Assembly: GCA_002067965.1 (NCBI GenBank)
Contig: MVRN01000043.1
Span: forward strand, 1-60,741
DNA: 60,741 nt
Direction: 5' to 3'
Source: Pelotomaculum sp. PtaU1.Bin035
GTDB lineage: Bacteria; Bacillota; Desulfotomaculia; Desulfotomaculales; Pelotomaculaceae
Under the pieces are notes generated by a model. It was not told the DNA's origin, searched no databases, and saw nothing but the letters and a program-made list of their open reading frames with translations. Shown piece by piece: positions 44,742 to 53,860 of the stretch. Position numbers and translations under genes: made by a program. How positions within the stretch are numbered: the first letter of the stretch is position 1; each line of letters begins with the position of its first letter.

Positions 44742-45227
44742 ATGAATATTTTACTGATCGATGATGACGGGGATTGTTTGGATGGTCTGGCCACCGCGCT
44801 TGAACCGGCAGGGAACCGGTGCGATAAGTTCACCGCTCCCGGGGAAGCCGTGGAAGCTTACCAGCAAAACCAATATGATGTAGTCATTACTGATATGAAA
44901 ATGCCCGGTATGAATGGAATTCAAGTATTAAAAAAGATCCGTTCACTCAATCCGGAAGCAAAGGTAATCATTAATACCGGTTACGGGGATGTGGATACTG
45001 CTATTGCTGCAGTTAATAACGGGGCATACGCATTTTTTGGCAAGCCGATTGATTTGGCCGATTTAATGGAAACCCTTGAAAAAATTGAACGTGAAATCGG
45101 CGGAAAAAAGAGGGCTGAATTCGAGCACGCCCGCCTGGCCATGGAATACGCGCGGTTGAAGCAGGCTTACGAGGATCTTGCAAAAGCTATTGAAGAAAAA
45201 CGCAGGCAAATAAGGGGCACTATGTAA
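44742..45227 (+). CDS. Response regulator with C-terminal coiled coil
   Basis: A receiver (LLIDDDGDCLDG, then VVITDMKMPGMNGIQVLKK, GKPIDL) followed by about 45 residues of charged helix (EFEHARLAMEYARLKQAYED) likely to form a coiled coil. The total is 161 residues from ATG 44742 (after GGGAG). It has no DNA-binding or enzymatic output domain. It may be a phosphate sink or an adaptor in the CheA pathway. Confidence 0.85.
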   Translation: MNILLIDDDGDCLDGLATALEPAGNRCDKFTAPGEAVEAYQQNQYDVVITDMKMPGMNGIQVLKKIRSLNPEAKVIINTGYGDVDTAIAAVNNGAYAFFGKPIDLADLMETLEKIEREIGGKKRAEFEHARLAMEYARLKQAYEDLAKAIEEKRRQIRGTM

Positions 45228-45241
45228 AAAGGTGGTTAACT

Positions 45242-47548
45242 ATGGTTAACGGTGATTTTGATGAAAAACTGGAAATGGTTAAGTACTTTGTTAACGACAG
45301 CCGGGAACTGTTAGACGATGTGGAGCCGCAAATCATCGCCATGGAGGAGAAAGCGCTTTCCAGCGGGAAAATCGACGAGGAAATTCTCAACGCGATTTTT
45401 CGCCTTTTCCACTCGCTGAAAGGCTCAGCTTCTTTTTTAGATCTGCAAACAATTATTAGTGTAACGCATGAAGCGGAAACCCTGCTGGATATTTTCCGTA
45501 AAGGCCAGACTGCCGTGGAACCCGGTTACGTCGACCTGCTTATCCGTACCAGTGACTTTATCAGGAATATTTTGGACACAGTGGAGCGGCAGTTGAACGA
45601 TAATGGTTATGAATCCGGCGCCGCGGTTATTATTGAAGATCTACAGAAAACTATCGCAGCAGTTAGCTTGAGTCAAGGGAATTCGGGTAATGTAGAGGCG
45701 GCAGGCTCAATTCCTTCAGAGGAAGCCATGGATGAACCGGCAGACGCTGCTGAATTTACTATATCCGGCAACCTGGAAGAGATGAGTTTGGCTATTACTC
45801 CGGAAATGACCCAGCGTTTTGTTGAAGAAAATCTCGAACTATTGGATGATGCGGAAAAAACGTTGCTCGCGTTGGAGAAAGAACCCGGTGATTTAGAAAG
45901 CGCGGGGCAAGCTTTCCGCGCGCTTCACAGTTTTAAAGGAAATTCGGGCTTTTTGGGGTATGCGGATCTGGAAGAATTGAGCCATCATGCGGAAACCTTG
46001 CTTGATAAAATTCGGGAAGGCGAGAAAGTTTGTGATTCTGTGGCAATATCCTTCCTGCTTATTGCTGTGGATGCGTTAAGGGATGGGATACTTCAGATTA
46101 ATCAGGGCATTTCCTTGGAGATACCTGGACAGGTTGAAATAATTACCCACCTGGACAAGCTATCCGGTGATACTGACGGAAGTTTGGACAAAGGAGGGCC
46201 GGAACAGAAATGCCAGGCGCTAGAAGTAGCGGGCGGATTTGGACAAACACACGCAGATGAAATTCCAGAGAAAAGGCCGGATCAAGCGGAAGAAAGCCGG
46301 AAACCCTTAAAGGAGCCGTTCAAAGAAGAAAATGCGGTAAAGAATAGGGGTGAAAAACAACCACCTTCCGGACAACAACAGGCAATCCGGGTAGATATTG
46401 AAAAGCTGGATAAACTTCTGGACCTGGTGGGTGAGTTGGTAATCTCAGAAGCAATGGTTGCCAACAACCAAGATTTAAAAGGGTTGCAGTTAGACAGGTT
46501 TGAAAAAGCTGTTTTGCAGTTGGATAAAATCACCAGAGACATTCAGGAAGTAGCGATGTCCATGCGGATGATCCCGCTTGCTGGCACTTTCCGTAAAATG
46601 GTGCGTCTGGTGCGTGACCTTTCTCAAAAAGCAAATAAAAAAGTTAGTCTGGAAATAATCGGCGAAGAGACTGAAGTAGATAAAACAATAATCGAGCAGA
46701 TTTCCGACCCTTTGGTGCACTTAATTCGCAACGCTGTGGACCATGGCCTCGAAAGTCCCGAAGATCGCCTGGCTGTGGGAAAACCGGAATCGGGGCGGGT
46801 AACAATCGAGGCAAAGCACTCGGCTGGTGAGGTTTGGATTATTGTAGAAGATGACGGCCGGGGTCTGGACAGGGAAAAGATTTTAAAAAAAGGGATAGAG
46901 CGCGGGTTAATCAAGAACGAAGACCGGGATTTTAAGGATGAAGAGGTGTGGCGGCTGATCTTTGAGCCGGGCTTTTCTACTGCGGAGAAGATCTCCAATA
47001 TATCCGGCCGTGGTGTCGGTATGGATGTGGTGAGCCGCAATATTGAAAAACTTCGGGGCAAGGTCGATGTTCGCAGCAGGCCCGGCATCGGGACGATGAT
47101 CGCCCTTCGTATTCCCCTGACCCTGGCTATTATCGAGGGGATGGTGGTCAGAGTCGGCCATACGCGCTATACTATTCCAATTAATTCGATCAAGGAGTCT
47201 TTGCAGCCTAAAAATTGGCAAATTACCTTTACTCCGGACAACTTGGAAATAATTAGTATTCGCGGGGAGCTTTTGCCGGTAGTACGCTTGCATGAGCTGT
47301 ATAACGTGCAGCCGGACTGCCGGTTGCTGACCGACGGTATCCTTGTTGTTGTGGAAAGTGAAGAAAAAAAATCTTGCCTGTTCGTTGACGAAGTAGTCGG
47401 CCAGCAACAGATTGTGATCAAGGGGTTGTCCAACTACCTGGGACATGTCAGGAGCGTCTCAGGATGTGCTATCCTCGGTGACGGTGATATCAGTATGATC
47501 CTGGATGTATCTGATTTAATAAACTCAGTAGAAGGCGCATCGGCATAA
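45242..47548 (+). CDS. cheA: Chemotaxis histidine kinase CheA with two Hpt domains
   Basis: A 768-residue kinase. Two Hpt domains carry phosphohistidines in FRLFHSLKGSASF (about His57) and FRALHSFKGNSGF (about His229). After a low-complexity linker come the dimerisation domain (IRVDIEKLDKLLDLVGELVI), the ATPase (HLIRNAVDHGLESP, VEDDGRGLD, GRGVGMDVV), and a CheW-like domain at the C-terminus. Duplication of the Hpt is seen in alternative (non-flagellar or multi-output) systems. It follows the receiver gene by 14 bases. Confidence 0.95.
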   Translation: MVNGDFDEKLEMVKYFVNDSRELLDDVEPQIIAMEEKALSSGKIDEEILNAIFRLFHSLKGSASFLDLQTIISVTHEAETLLDIFRKGQTAVEPGYVDLLIRTSDFIRNILDTVERQLNDNGYESGAAVIIEDLQKTIAAVSLSQGNSGNVEAAGSIPSEEAMDEPADAAEFTISGNLEEMSLAITPEMTQRFVEENLELLDDAEKTLLALEKEPGDLESAGQAFRALHSFKGNSGFLGYADLEELSHHAETLLDKIREGEKVCDSVAISFLLIAVDALRDGILQINQGISLEIPGQVEIITHLDKLSGDTDGSLDKGGPEQKCQALEVAGGFGQTHADEIPEKRPDQAEESRKPLKEPFKEENAVKNRGEKQPPSGQQQAIRVDIEKLDKLLDLVGELVISEAMVANNQDLKGLQLDRFEKAVLQLDKITRDIQEVAMSMRMIPLAGTFRKMVRLVRDLSQKANKKVSLEIIGEETEVDKTIIEQISDPLVHLIRNAVDHGLESPEDRLAVGKPESGRVTIEAKHSAGEVWIIVEDDGRGLDREKILKKGIERGLIKNEDRDFKDEEVWRLIFEPGFSTAEKISNISGRGVGMDVVSRNIEKLRGKVDVRSRPGIGTMIALRIPLTLAIIEGMVVRVGHTRYTIPINSIKESLQPKNWQITFTPDNLEIISIRGELLPVVRLHELYNVQPDCRLLTDGILVVVESEEKKSCLFVDEVVGQQQIVIKGLSNYLGHVRSVSGCAILGDGDISMILDVSDLINSVEGASA

Positions 47549-47588
47549 CTAATCACAGATATGCTGAGTGTTCGTGGAGGTGAAAGAG

Positions 47589-48086
47589 ATGAGTCTAAAA
47601 GAGAGGTTGGATGCGGATCTTCTCAATGACGAGGAGGATGATGAGGATACTCAGGAAGACAAGTTTCTGACTTTTATACTTGGTAAGGAAGAATATGGTA
47701 TAGAAATTCGTTTTGTAACTGAAATAATCGGTATTCAAAATATTACCGAGGTTCCGGACATGCCCCATTATATCAAGGGAGTAATTAATTTGCGGGGCAA
47801 GGTTGTCCCGGTTATGGACGTGCGCCTGCGTTTCGGGGTGAAGGAACGTCCCTACGATGATCGTACCTGCATTGTAGTTATTAATATTGATGATCAATCA
47901 GTTGGCTTGATTGTCGACCGGGTTTCTGAAGTGCTGGATATCCCAAAAACAGAAATTGAACCTCCCGCGAGGGTGAAAAAAGGTGAAAACAGCCGTTTTA
48001 TCCAGGGCATGGGTAGGGTTGGCGAACAGGTAAAAATACTGTTGAACGCTCATAAATTGCTTTTTGACGAAGAGCAGCAGTACTAA
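47589..48086 (+). CDS. cheW: Chemotaxis coupling protein CheW
   Basis: A 165-residue adaptor linking receptors to CheA. It opens with a highly acidic segment (LLNDEEDDEDTQED) and then has the CheW fold (FILGKEEYGIEIRFVTEIIG, PHYIKGVINLRGKVVPVMDV, VGLIVDRVSEVLDI). The ATG at 47589 has GGAGGTG upstream; a longer frame from 47568 has none. It sits between cheA and the first cheR. Confidence 0.94.
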   Translation: MSLKERLDADLLNDEEDDEDTQEDKFLTFILGKEEYGIEIRFVTEIIGIQNITEVPDMPHYIKGVINLRGKVVPVMDVRLRFGVKERPYDDRTCIVVINIDDQSVGLIVDRVSEVLDIPKTEIEPPARVKKGENSRFIQGMGRVGEQVKILLNAHKLLFDEEQQY

Positions 48087-48115
48087 ACCTCTGCCCGGCA
48101 GGAGGAAGTTAATAA

Positions 48116-48727
48116 ATGGCGTTTACTTATTTTTTCCGGGATATGCATACCCTGGAGCTAATTATTAACCACGTTGTACCGTATGTCACCGGCCGCAGCA
48201 AAATCCGGGTTTGGGATGCCGGCTGCGCCATGGGCCCGGAGCCATACTCATTGGCCATTATGTTTGCCGAAAATATGGGGCGCTTTTCGTTCCGCAACCT
48301 CCGCATTGATGCGACAGATTTGGATGGCAGCGACTTATTTGAGAAGATAATTTCCGAGGGGGTGTACCAAGAAGAAGAACTTAAGCGGATTCCGCGGGAC
48401 TTGTTTAATAAGTATTTCAAGCTGGCAGGGAATGCGGGCCGCTACAAAATTGACGAATTAATCAGAAGCCGGGTATTTTACCGGAGGCATGACCTACTCA
48501 CACTCAAACCTGCCGGAGAGGGCTTCAGTTTGATCGTGTGCAAGAATGTATTGCTGCACTTTGAGCAGGCGGAGCGGGTCGAAGTAATCAAAATGTTCCA
48601 CGCGGCACTGGCGCCGGGCGGTTACTTTGCCACGGAGCAGACGCAGAAACTTCCGGAGGAAACGGCCCGCTTGTTTGAACAGGTAGCCGCTGACGCTCGA
48701 TTATTCAGGAAAGTTGAGGTGCGTTAA
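48116..48727 (+). CDS. Short CheR-type methyltransferase without the N-terminal domain
   Basis: A 203-residue protein that begins at the catalytic part of CheR: YFFRDMHTLE, then the SAM site VWDAGCAMGPEPYSLAIMF and CKNVLLHFEQAERV. The N-terminal helical domain that reads the receptor is missing. GCAGGAGG precedes the ATG, so it is a true start and not a truncation by frame error. It could methylate receptors with altered specificity or be a regulator. A full-length cheR lies 5 kb downstream. Confidence 0.85.
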   Translation: MAFTYFFRDMHTLELIINHVVPYVTGRSKIRVWDAGCAMGPEPYSLAIMFAENMGRFSFRNLRIDATDLDGSDLFEKIISEGVYQEEELKRIPRDLFNKYFKLAGNAGRYKIDELIRSRVFYRRHDLLTLKPAGEGFSLIVCKNVLLHFEQAERVEVIKMFHAALAPGGYFATEQTQKLPEETARLFEQVAADARLFRKVEVR

Positions 48728-48786
48728 TGAAAGTCATCAGTCTCAGGAGAAACAGCAAGATCTATTGCTGCGGCGCTGGAAGAGAT
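48727..48786 (+). pseudogene. Short remnant of a gene start
   Basis: An ATG overlapping the cheR stop (TAATG) opens 19 codons reading MKVISLRRNSKIYCCGAGR. The opening resembles the N-terminus of MBL-fold hydrolases, then stops. The following bases read in another frame as LEEIINKTITNVQIVRL, again with no further gene. It is probably the residue of a lost gene. Confidence 0.35.
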
Positions 48787-48857
48787 AATTAATAAAACAA
48801 TTACTAATGTGCAAATAGTTAGATTACTAATCTGTAATGATGTGGAGGGATAAATGT

Positions 48858-51800
48858 ATGAAGTGGTTTTTAAATTTAAGGATCGGTACTAAGCTTTTAC
48901 TCAGCTTTATCATTGTTGCTTTGAGCGCCGGGCTGGCCGGCTATATGGGTATTAAAAATATCAGGTCAATCAATAAGGCCGGTATTGAGATGTATGAATA
49001 CAATACCGTGTCGATAAATCAGATCGGAAAAGTTGCCGTATCCTTTCACCAGATACGCGCTTGCTTTAGAGATATCTTTCTTGAAAAAGATAATGGGGCG
49101 AGAAGTAAATATGTTGCCGATATCAAAGAGCTTGATAAACAAATTGAAAGCAGCTTGGCTGTATTGGAAAAAACTGTTCAAACAGATGAGATCCAGCGGG
49201 AATTCAGCAGGTTAAAGGTACTCAACAATAACTTTGACTCAGTCTTGGAACGGATGATGGCTCTTGTCCTGGCAAACCAGGATGAGCAGGCGATGGCTTT
49301 GATGCGGGCCGAGGGGGCTCCTGTAACAAATGAACTTAATGCGACAATAGATAAATTGAGTGGCCTTATAGAATCCCAGGCAAAGCAAAAATCCGGGATG
49401 AACACGGCTGGTGCTAACAGCGCGGCAAATAATATGCTGATTATATTGTTTGCCAGTATGGCCCTGGCGATCTGCTTGGGTATTTTTGTGGCCCGGTTGA
49501 TTAGCCGGCCGGTGAATAAGCTCGCCGAAGCCGCTGACAAGATGGCTCTCGGTGATGTCAACGTGAATGTGGAAGCGGATACGATGGATGAAATCGGCAT
49601 GTTGTCACAGTCTTTCAAGGCTATGGTGGGAAATATCCGGGCGTCGGCACTGGCTGCCGAAAAGGTTGCGGCAGGCGATCTGAGTGTCGAGGTCAAAATC
49701 CGGTCGGACAATGACTTCCTAGGTAAGAACCTCTGCGCCATGGTCAATACGATCAAGGAAATGCTCAAAGAAACCGACGTCCTGATCCGGGCCGTCCGGG
49801 AAGGCAAGCTGGATACCCGTGGCAATGCGGCGGCCTATGCGGGCAGTTGGGGTGATTTAATCGGCGGCATGAACGGTTTGATTGAAGCCGTGGCCAGCCC
49901 GGTTAATGAAATAGCAATGGTCCTTAACCGGATGACGGTAAATGATTTTACGCAGAAGATGGTAAAAGAGTATAGTGGTGTTTGGAACGAACTCAAGAGT
50001 TCATCCGACGGTGTCAATGCCCTTATGGCGCGCGTGGTGAAGGTGGTAAATAATATCAGCGACGGTGACCTCGGAGATTTGGACGGCTTGAAGAAAATCA
50101 GGCAAAGAAGTGAAAACGACGTATTAATACCATCTTTTGTCAAGATGATGGAATCAATCCAAAGCCTGGTCACCGACACTAATGCCTTATCCGCGGCGGC
50201 AATGGAAGGCAAGCTCGACACCCGGGTGGATGAAACGAAGCACCAGGGTGATTACCGGAAAATTATCGAAGGGGTCAACAACACTCTGGACGCGGTGATC
50301 GGGCCGCTGAACGTGGCGGCGGAGTATATTGACCGGATCAGCAAGGGTGATATTCCGCCCAGGATTACTGACAGCTATAACGGCGATTTCAACGAAATCA
50401 AGAACAATCTGAATACTTGCATTGATGTGATGAATGGCCTGCTTCATGAGGCTGACAACCTGATCCAGGCCGCCCGGGCCGGCAAGCTGGATTACCGCGG
50501 CGACGCGTCAGCTTTTACAGGCGGCTGGAGTGAACTCGTTGGCGGAATGAATAACCTGATGGGGGCTGTCGAGGAGCCGGTTAGTGAACTAGTGGCAGTT
50601 CTCGCCGGGATGGCGCAAAATGACTACGGCATGGAGATAGTAAAAAGTTATAGCGGGCTATGGAACGATCTCAAGGAGGCAACTAATAATGCCAACAAAC
50701 ATAACAGGCGTATCGTTGAGGTTTTCAATAACATCGGCAACGGTGACCTTGGCGATCTGGACAGCTTTAAGAAAATAGGTAAAAGATGTGAGAAAGATGA
50801 GTTTATACCTGCTGTTATCAGAATGATGGAGACAATTAAAAGCCTCGTTGCCGACGCCGACAGCCTGGCTGTTGCGGCGGCCCAGGGCAAGCTCGACACC
50901 CGCGCCGACGCTTCAAAGCACAACGGTGACTTCCGCAAGGTCATTGAAGGGTTCAACAGGACTCTTGACGCAGTGATTGGTCCATTAAACATGGCTGCAG
51001 AGTATGTCGACCGGATCAGCAAGGGTGATATACCGCCGGTGATTACCGATACTTATTACGGCGACTTCAACGAGATTAAGAACAACCTGAACGGCTGCAT
51101 TGACGCCGTTAACGGGTTGCTGGCAGAAACCAACACCTTGATCCAGGCCGTCGAAAACGGCAGGCTGGAGACCCGCGGCAACGCCGGGGCCTTTGCCGGC
51201 GACTGGGGCCGGCTGGTGGGCGGCATGAACGGCCTGATGGAAGCTGTGGCCGAGCCGGTTAACGAACTGATCGCCATTCTTGGCCGGTATGCGGTCAATG
51301 ACATCACCATGCGGGTGAAAAAAGAATACTCCGGTGTGTGGAATGACCTTAAAGAGGCCACCAACGAAATCGGCGCCTGCTTAGAAGTAATGAATCAAAC
51401 GATAACTCATATCAGCAGAGGCGACCTTTCGGACCTGGAGGAATACAAGCGAGTGGGACGGAGAAGCGAGAACGACGAGTTGCTCCCCGGATTTATCAGG
51501 ATGATCGAGGCGATTAAAAAGCTGACCGAGGATGCTGATATGCTGGCCGGGGCGGCGGTGGAAGGCAAGCTTGACACGCGGGCCGACGCCTCTAAGCACG
51601 AAGGCGAGTACCGTAGGATTATCGACGGGGTTAATAAAATGTTGGACGCGGTAATCAATCCGATTAATGAAGCCGCCGGGTGCCTGAAGGAAATGTCCCG
51701 CGGCAACCTGGACGTGAGAGTTACCGGAAACTACCTGGGTGATCACGCGATCATTAAAGACGCTCTCAATACCACTCTTGGGGTGTTAAACGACATACTC

Positions 51801-52898
51801 AAGAAAGAGTCGGTCAGGTGCCTGCAAGAGATGGCTAAAGGAAACCTTGACGTGGCGGTCACGGGTGATTACCTGGGTGACTACGCCATCATGAAAAATG
51901 CGCTGAATACAACGATTCATGATCTGAATGAGGTTTTAAGCCAGATTTCCATTGCAATTGAACAAGTAAGCACCGGCGCGCAGCAGGTATCTGATTCCAG
52001 CCAGTCGCTTTCGCAAGGCGCCGCCGAGTCGGCCAGTTCGATGGAGCAGGTTACTTCCTCAATGCATGAAATTAACGCTCAGATCAAGCAAAATGCCGAA
52101 AACGCCGTTCAGGCCAACCAGCTTGCCACTCAAGCCAGGGTCCACGCGGAAAAGGGCGATGAACAGATGGCCCAAATGGTCAGGGCCATGGAGGATATTA
52201 ATGAATCAGCCACCAATATATCAAAAATTATTAAAGCTATTGATGAAATAGCCTTCCAGACCAATCTGCTGGCTTTAAACGCGGCGGTAGAGGCGGCCCG
52301 CGCGGGCAAGCACGGCAAAGGGTTTACCGTGGTGGCCGAGGAAGTTAGAAATCTGGCCCAGCGGAGTGCCAAGGCAGCCAAAGAAACCGCTGAAATGATC
52401 GAAGGCTCGATCAAGAAAACAGAAGTCGGCACAAGAATTGCGGAAGAAACATCAAAGGCGCTTTCAGAAATAGTATCCGGCTCGATTAAAGTGACCGACT
52501 TTATCAGTGAAATAGCATCGGCTTCAAAAGAGCAGTCTCTTGGCATCGGGCAAATCGACCAGGGCTTGAATCAGGTTGATCAGGTAACCCAGCAAAACTC
52601 GGCCAGCGCGGAAGAATTGGCCGCCGCTAGTGAGGAAATGTCCAGCCAGACTATGATGGTTAAAGAGATGCTGGAAAAATTTAAATTGAAAAGACGAGGC
52701 AATGGCTATGGGAACGTGATGACGGGCTTCCCGGTCGGTGTGAAAACCAAGAAGATGTCGCAGCGGACAACTCAGGGCAACGGACAAAAAGCTGCCAAGA
52801 CAGCTATGGCGGAAGTTGCCGCGACATCAGAAGAAAACTTTATGCAAAGGCCGGAAGGCATTATTTCTTTGGATGACACTGACTACGGCAATTTTTAG
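48858..52898 (+). CDS. Giant methyl-accepting chemotaxis protein with tandem HAMP-like repeats
   Basis: A 1346-residue receptor. A transmembrane helix (LLLSFIIVALSAGLAGYMG) is followed by a four-helix extracellular sensor of about 160 residues, then a second helix (MLIILFASMALAICLGIFVA) and a HAMP domain. Residues 305-982 are three consecutive repeats of exactly 226 residues. Two short HAMP-like units follow (SRGNLDVRVTGNYLGDHA, AKGNLDVAVTGDYLGDYA). The signalling domain has IDEIAFQTNLLALNAAVEAA and VVAEEVRNLAQRSAKAAKET. The ATG at 48858 follows GGAGGG. Poly-HAMP receptors exist, but this length and regularity are unusual. Confidence 0.94.
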   Translation: MKWFLNLRIGTKLLLSFIIVALSAGLAGYMGIKNIRSINKAGIEMYEYNTVSINQIGKVAVSFHQIRACFRDIFLEKDNGARSKYVADIKELDKQIESSLAVLEKTVQTDEIQREFSRLKVLNNNFDSVLERMMALVLANQDEQAMALMRAEGAPVTNELNATIDKLSGLIESQAKQKSGMNTAGANSAANNMLIILFASMALAICLGIFVARLISRPVNKLAEAADKMALGDVNVNVEADTMDEIGMLSQSFKAMVGNIRASALAAEKVAAGDLSVEVKIRSDNDFLGKNLCAMVNTIKEMLKETDVLIRAVREGKLDTRGNAAAYAGSWGDLIGGMNGLIEAVASPVNEIAMVLNRMTVNDFTQKMVKEYSGVWNELKSSSDGVNALMARVVKVVNNISDGDLGDLDGLKKIRQRSENDVLIPSFVKMMESIQSLVTDTNALSAAAMEGKLDTRVDETKHQGDYRKIIEGVNNTLDAVIGPLNVAAEYIDRISKGDIPPRITDSYNGDFNEIKNNLNTCIDVMNGLLHEADNLIQAARAGKLDYRGDASAFTGGWSELVGGMNNLMGAVEEPVSELVAVLAGMAQNDYGMEIVKSYSGLWNDLKEATNNANKHNRRIVEVFNNIGNGDLGDLDSFKKIGKRCEKDEFIPAVIRMMETIKSLVADADSLAVAAAQGKLDTRADASKHNGDFRKVIEGFNRTLDAVIGPLNMAAEYVDRISKGDIPPVITDTYYGDFNEIKNNLNGCIDAVNGLLAETNTLIQAVENGRLETRGNAGAFAGDWGRLVGGMNGLMEAVAEPVNELIAILGRYAVNDITMRVKKEYSGVWNDLKEATNEIGACLEVMNQTITHISRGDLSDLEEYKRVGRRSENDELLPGFIRMIEAIKKLTEDADMLAGAAVEGKLDTRADASKHEGEYRRIIDGVNKMLDAVINPINEAAGCLKEMSRGNLDVRVTGNYLGDHAIIKDALNTTLGVLNDILKKESVRCLQEMAKGNLDVAVTGDYLGDYAIMKNALNTTIHDLNEVLSQISIAIEQVSTGAQQVSDSSQSLSQGAAESASSMEQVTSSMHEINAQIKQNAENAVQANQLATQARVHAEKGDEQMAQMVRAMEDINESATNISKIIKAIDEIAFQTNLLALNAAVEAARAGKHGKGFTVVAEEVRNLAQRSAKAAKETAEMIEGSIKKTEVGTRIAEETSKALSEIVSGSIKVTDFISEIASASKEQSLGIGQIDQGLNQVDQVTQQNSASAEELAAASEEMSSQTMMVKEMLEKFKLKRRGNGYGNVMTGFPVGVKTKKMSQRTTQGNGQKAAKTAMAEVAATSEENFMQRPEGIISLDDTDYGNF
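49770..51803 (+). repeat. Three tandem 678-bp repeats inside the receptor gene
   Basis: Equivalent codons begin at 49770, 50448 and 51126, each exactly 678 bases apart. Each unit has an A half (such as GKLDTRGNAAAYAGSWGDLI) and a B half (such as GKLDTRVDETKHQGDYRK) with the DIPP segment ISKGDIPPRITDSYNGDFNE. Copies share long runs of bases but have drifted, so they are old tandem duplications. Confidence 0.9.
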
Positions 52899-52951
52899 CC
52901 AGTAAATCACCTGCCAACGGGGGTATCAACTGCAACGGAAGATGTAAAAAG

Positions 52952-52983
52952 GGGAGAGCGGATAATCAACTGTCTGCTCTCCC
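52952..52983 (+). repeat. Intercistronic stem-loop before cheR
   Basis: GGGAGAGC (52952-52959) pairs with GCTCTCCC (52976-52983). No T run follows. It may limit transcript decay or set the cheR/cheB level below that of the receptor. Confidence 0.55.
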
Positions 52984-53004
52984 ATATAAGGAGTGCAATA
53001 ATTT

Positions 53005-53838
53005 TTGATTGGCCACATCAAGATTACAAACGAAGAATTTATGCTAATCAGCAGGTTGGTCTACCAAAAATTCGGTATCAAATTGAGTGAAAAAAAGCGC
53101 GCCCTGGTTGTCAACCGTTTACACAAAGTGCTGTATTTGGGTAAATTTCACAGCTTTACAGAATATTATAATTATGTGATTCAGGAGCCCAGCGGCCGGG
53201 CATTGCTAACCCTGGTGGACCAAATATCCACAAATCACACTTACTTTTTCCGGGAGAAGGACCATTTTGATTATTTCACAACTGAAGCGCTGCCGCGGAT
53301 TACGGAAATATTGCACAAAAAGAACAAAAAGGATCTCAGAATCTGGTGCGCCGGCTGTTCTTCTGGTGAGGAACCCTATACACTGGCAATGATTATCAGC
53401 AATTATTTTAGTGATACCCATTTAAAAATTAATATTGGTATTCTGGCGACTGATATTTCCATAAGTGCTTTAGATAAAGCAAAAGCCGGTATCTATCCGG
53501 CAGACAGGCTGTCCCAGATACCTCCAGTGTACCGGCAGAGACATTTCCGCCCGCTAAGTAACGGTAGTTGGGAAGTTAAGCAGAGCTTGAGGGAAATGGT
53601 GCTCTTCCGGCGCTTGAATTTAATTCGCCCGGATTATCCGTTTAAAGGACTTTTTCAAGCTGTTTTCTGCCGTAATGTTATGATATATTTTGATCAAACC
53701 ACTCAGCAGGCGCTGGTAGAGCGTTTCCACCGGTATACCGAGCCGGGGGGATATTTGTTTATCGGGCATTCTGAAAGTATAGACCGGTCATCAGGCCTGT
53801 ATAAATATGTCCAACCTTCAATTTACCAAAGAATATAA
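53005..53838 (+). CDS. cheR: Chemotaxis protein methyltransferase CheR
   Basis: A complete 277-residue CheR that methylates receptor glutamates. The N-terminal helical domain (KITNEEFMLISRLVYQKFGI) is followed by the catalytic domain with STNHTYFFREKDHFDYF, the SAM site CAGCSSGEEPYTLAM and CRNVMIYFDQTTQ. It starts at TTG 53005 after an AAGGAG a little distant (about 12 bases). Downstream cheB begins 22 bases after its stop. Confidence 0.95.
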   Translation: MIGHIKITNEEFMLISRLVYQKFGIKLSEKKRALVVNRLHKVLYLGKFHSFTEYYNYVIQEPSGRALLTLVDQISTNHTYFFREKDHFDYFTTEALPRITEILHKKNKKDLRIWCAGCSSGEEPYTLAMIISNYFSDTHLKINIGILATDISISALDKAKAGIYPADRLSQIPPVYRQRHFRPLSNGSWEVKQSLREMVLFRRLNLIRPDYPFKGLFQAVFCRNVMIYFDQTTQQALVERFHRYTEPGGYLFIGHSESIDRSSGLYKYVQPSIYQRI

Positions 53839-53860
53839 AGTGATTAATAGGAGCCAATTT

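Noticed and set aside
49770-51803. Receptor repeats as an assembly artefact
   Set aside because: The three copies differ at many bases and keep separate codon choices, so they are true diverged duplications.
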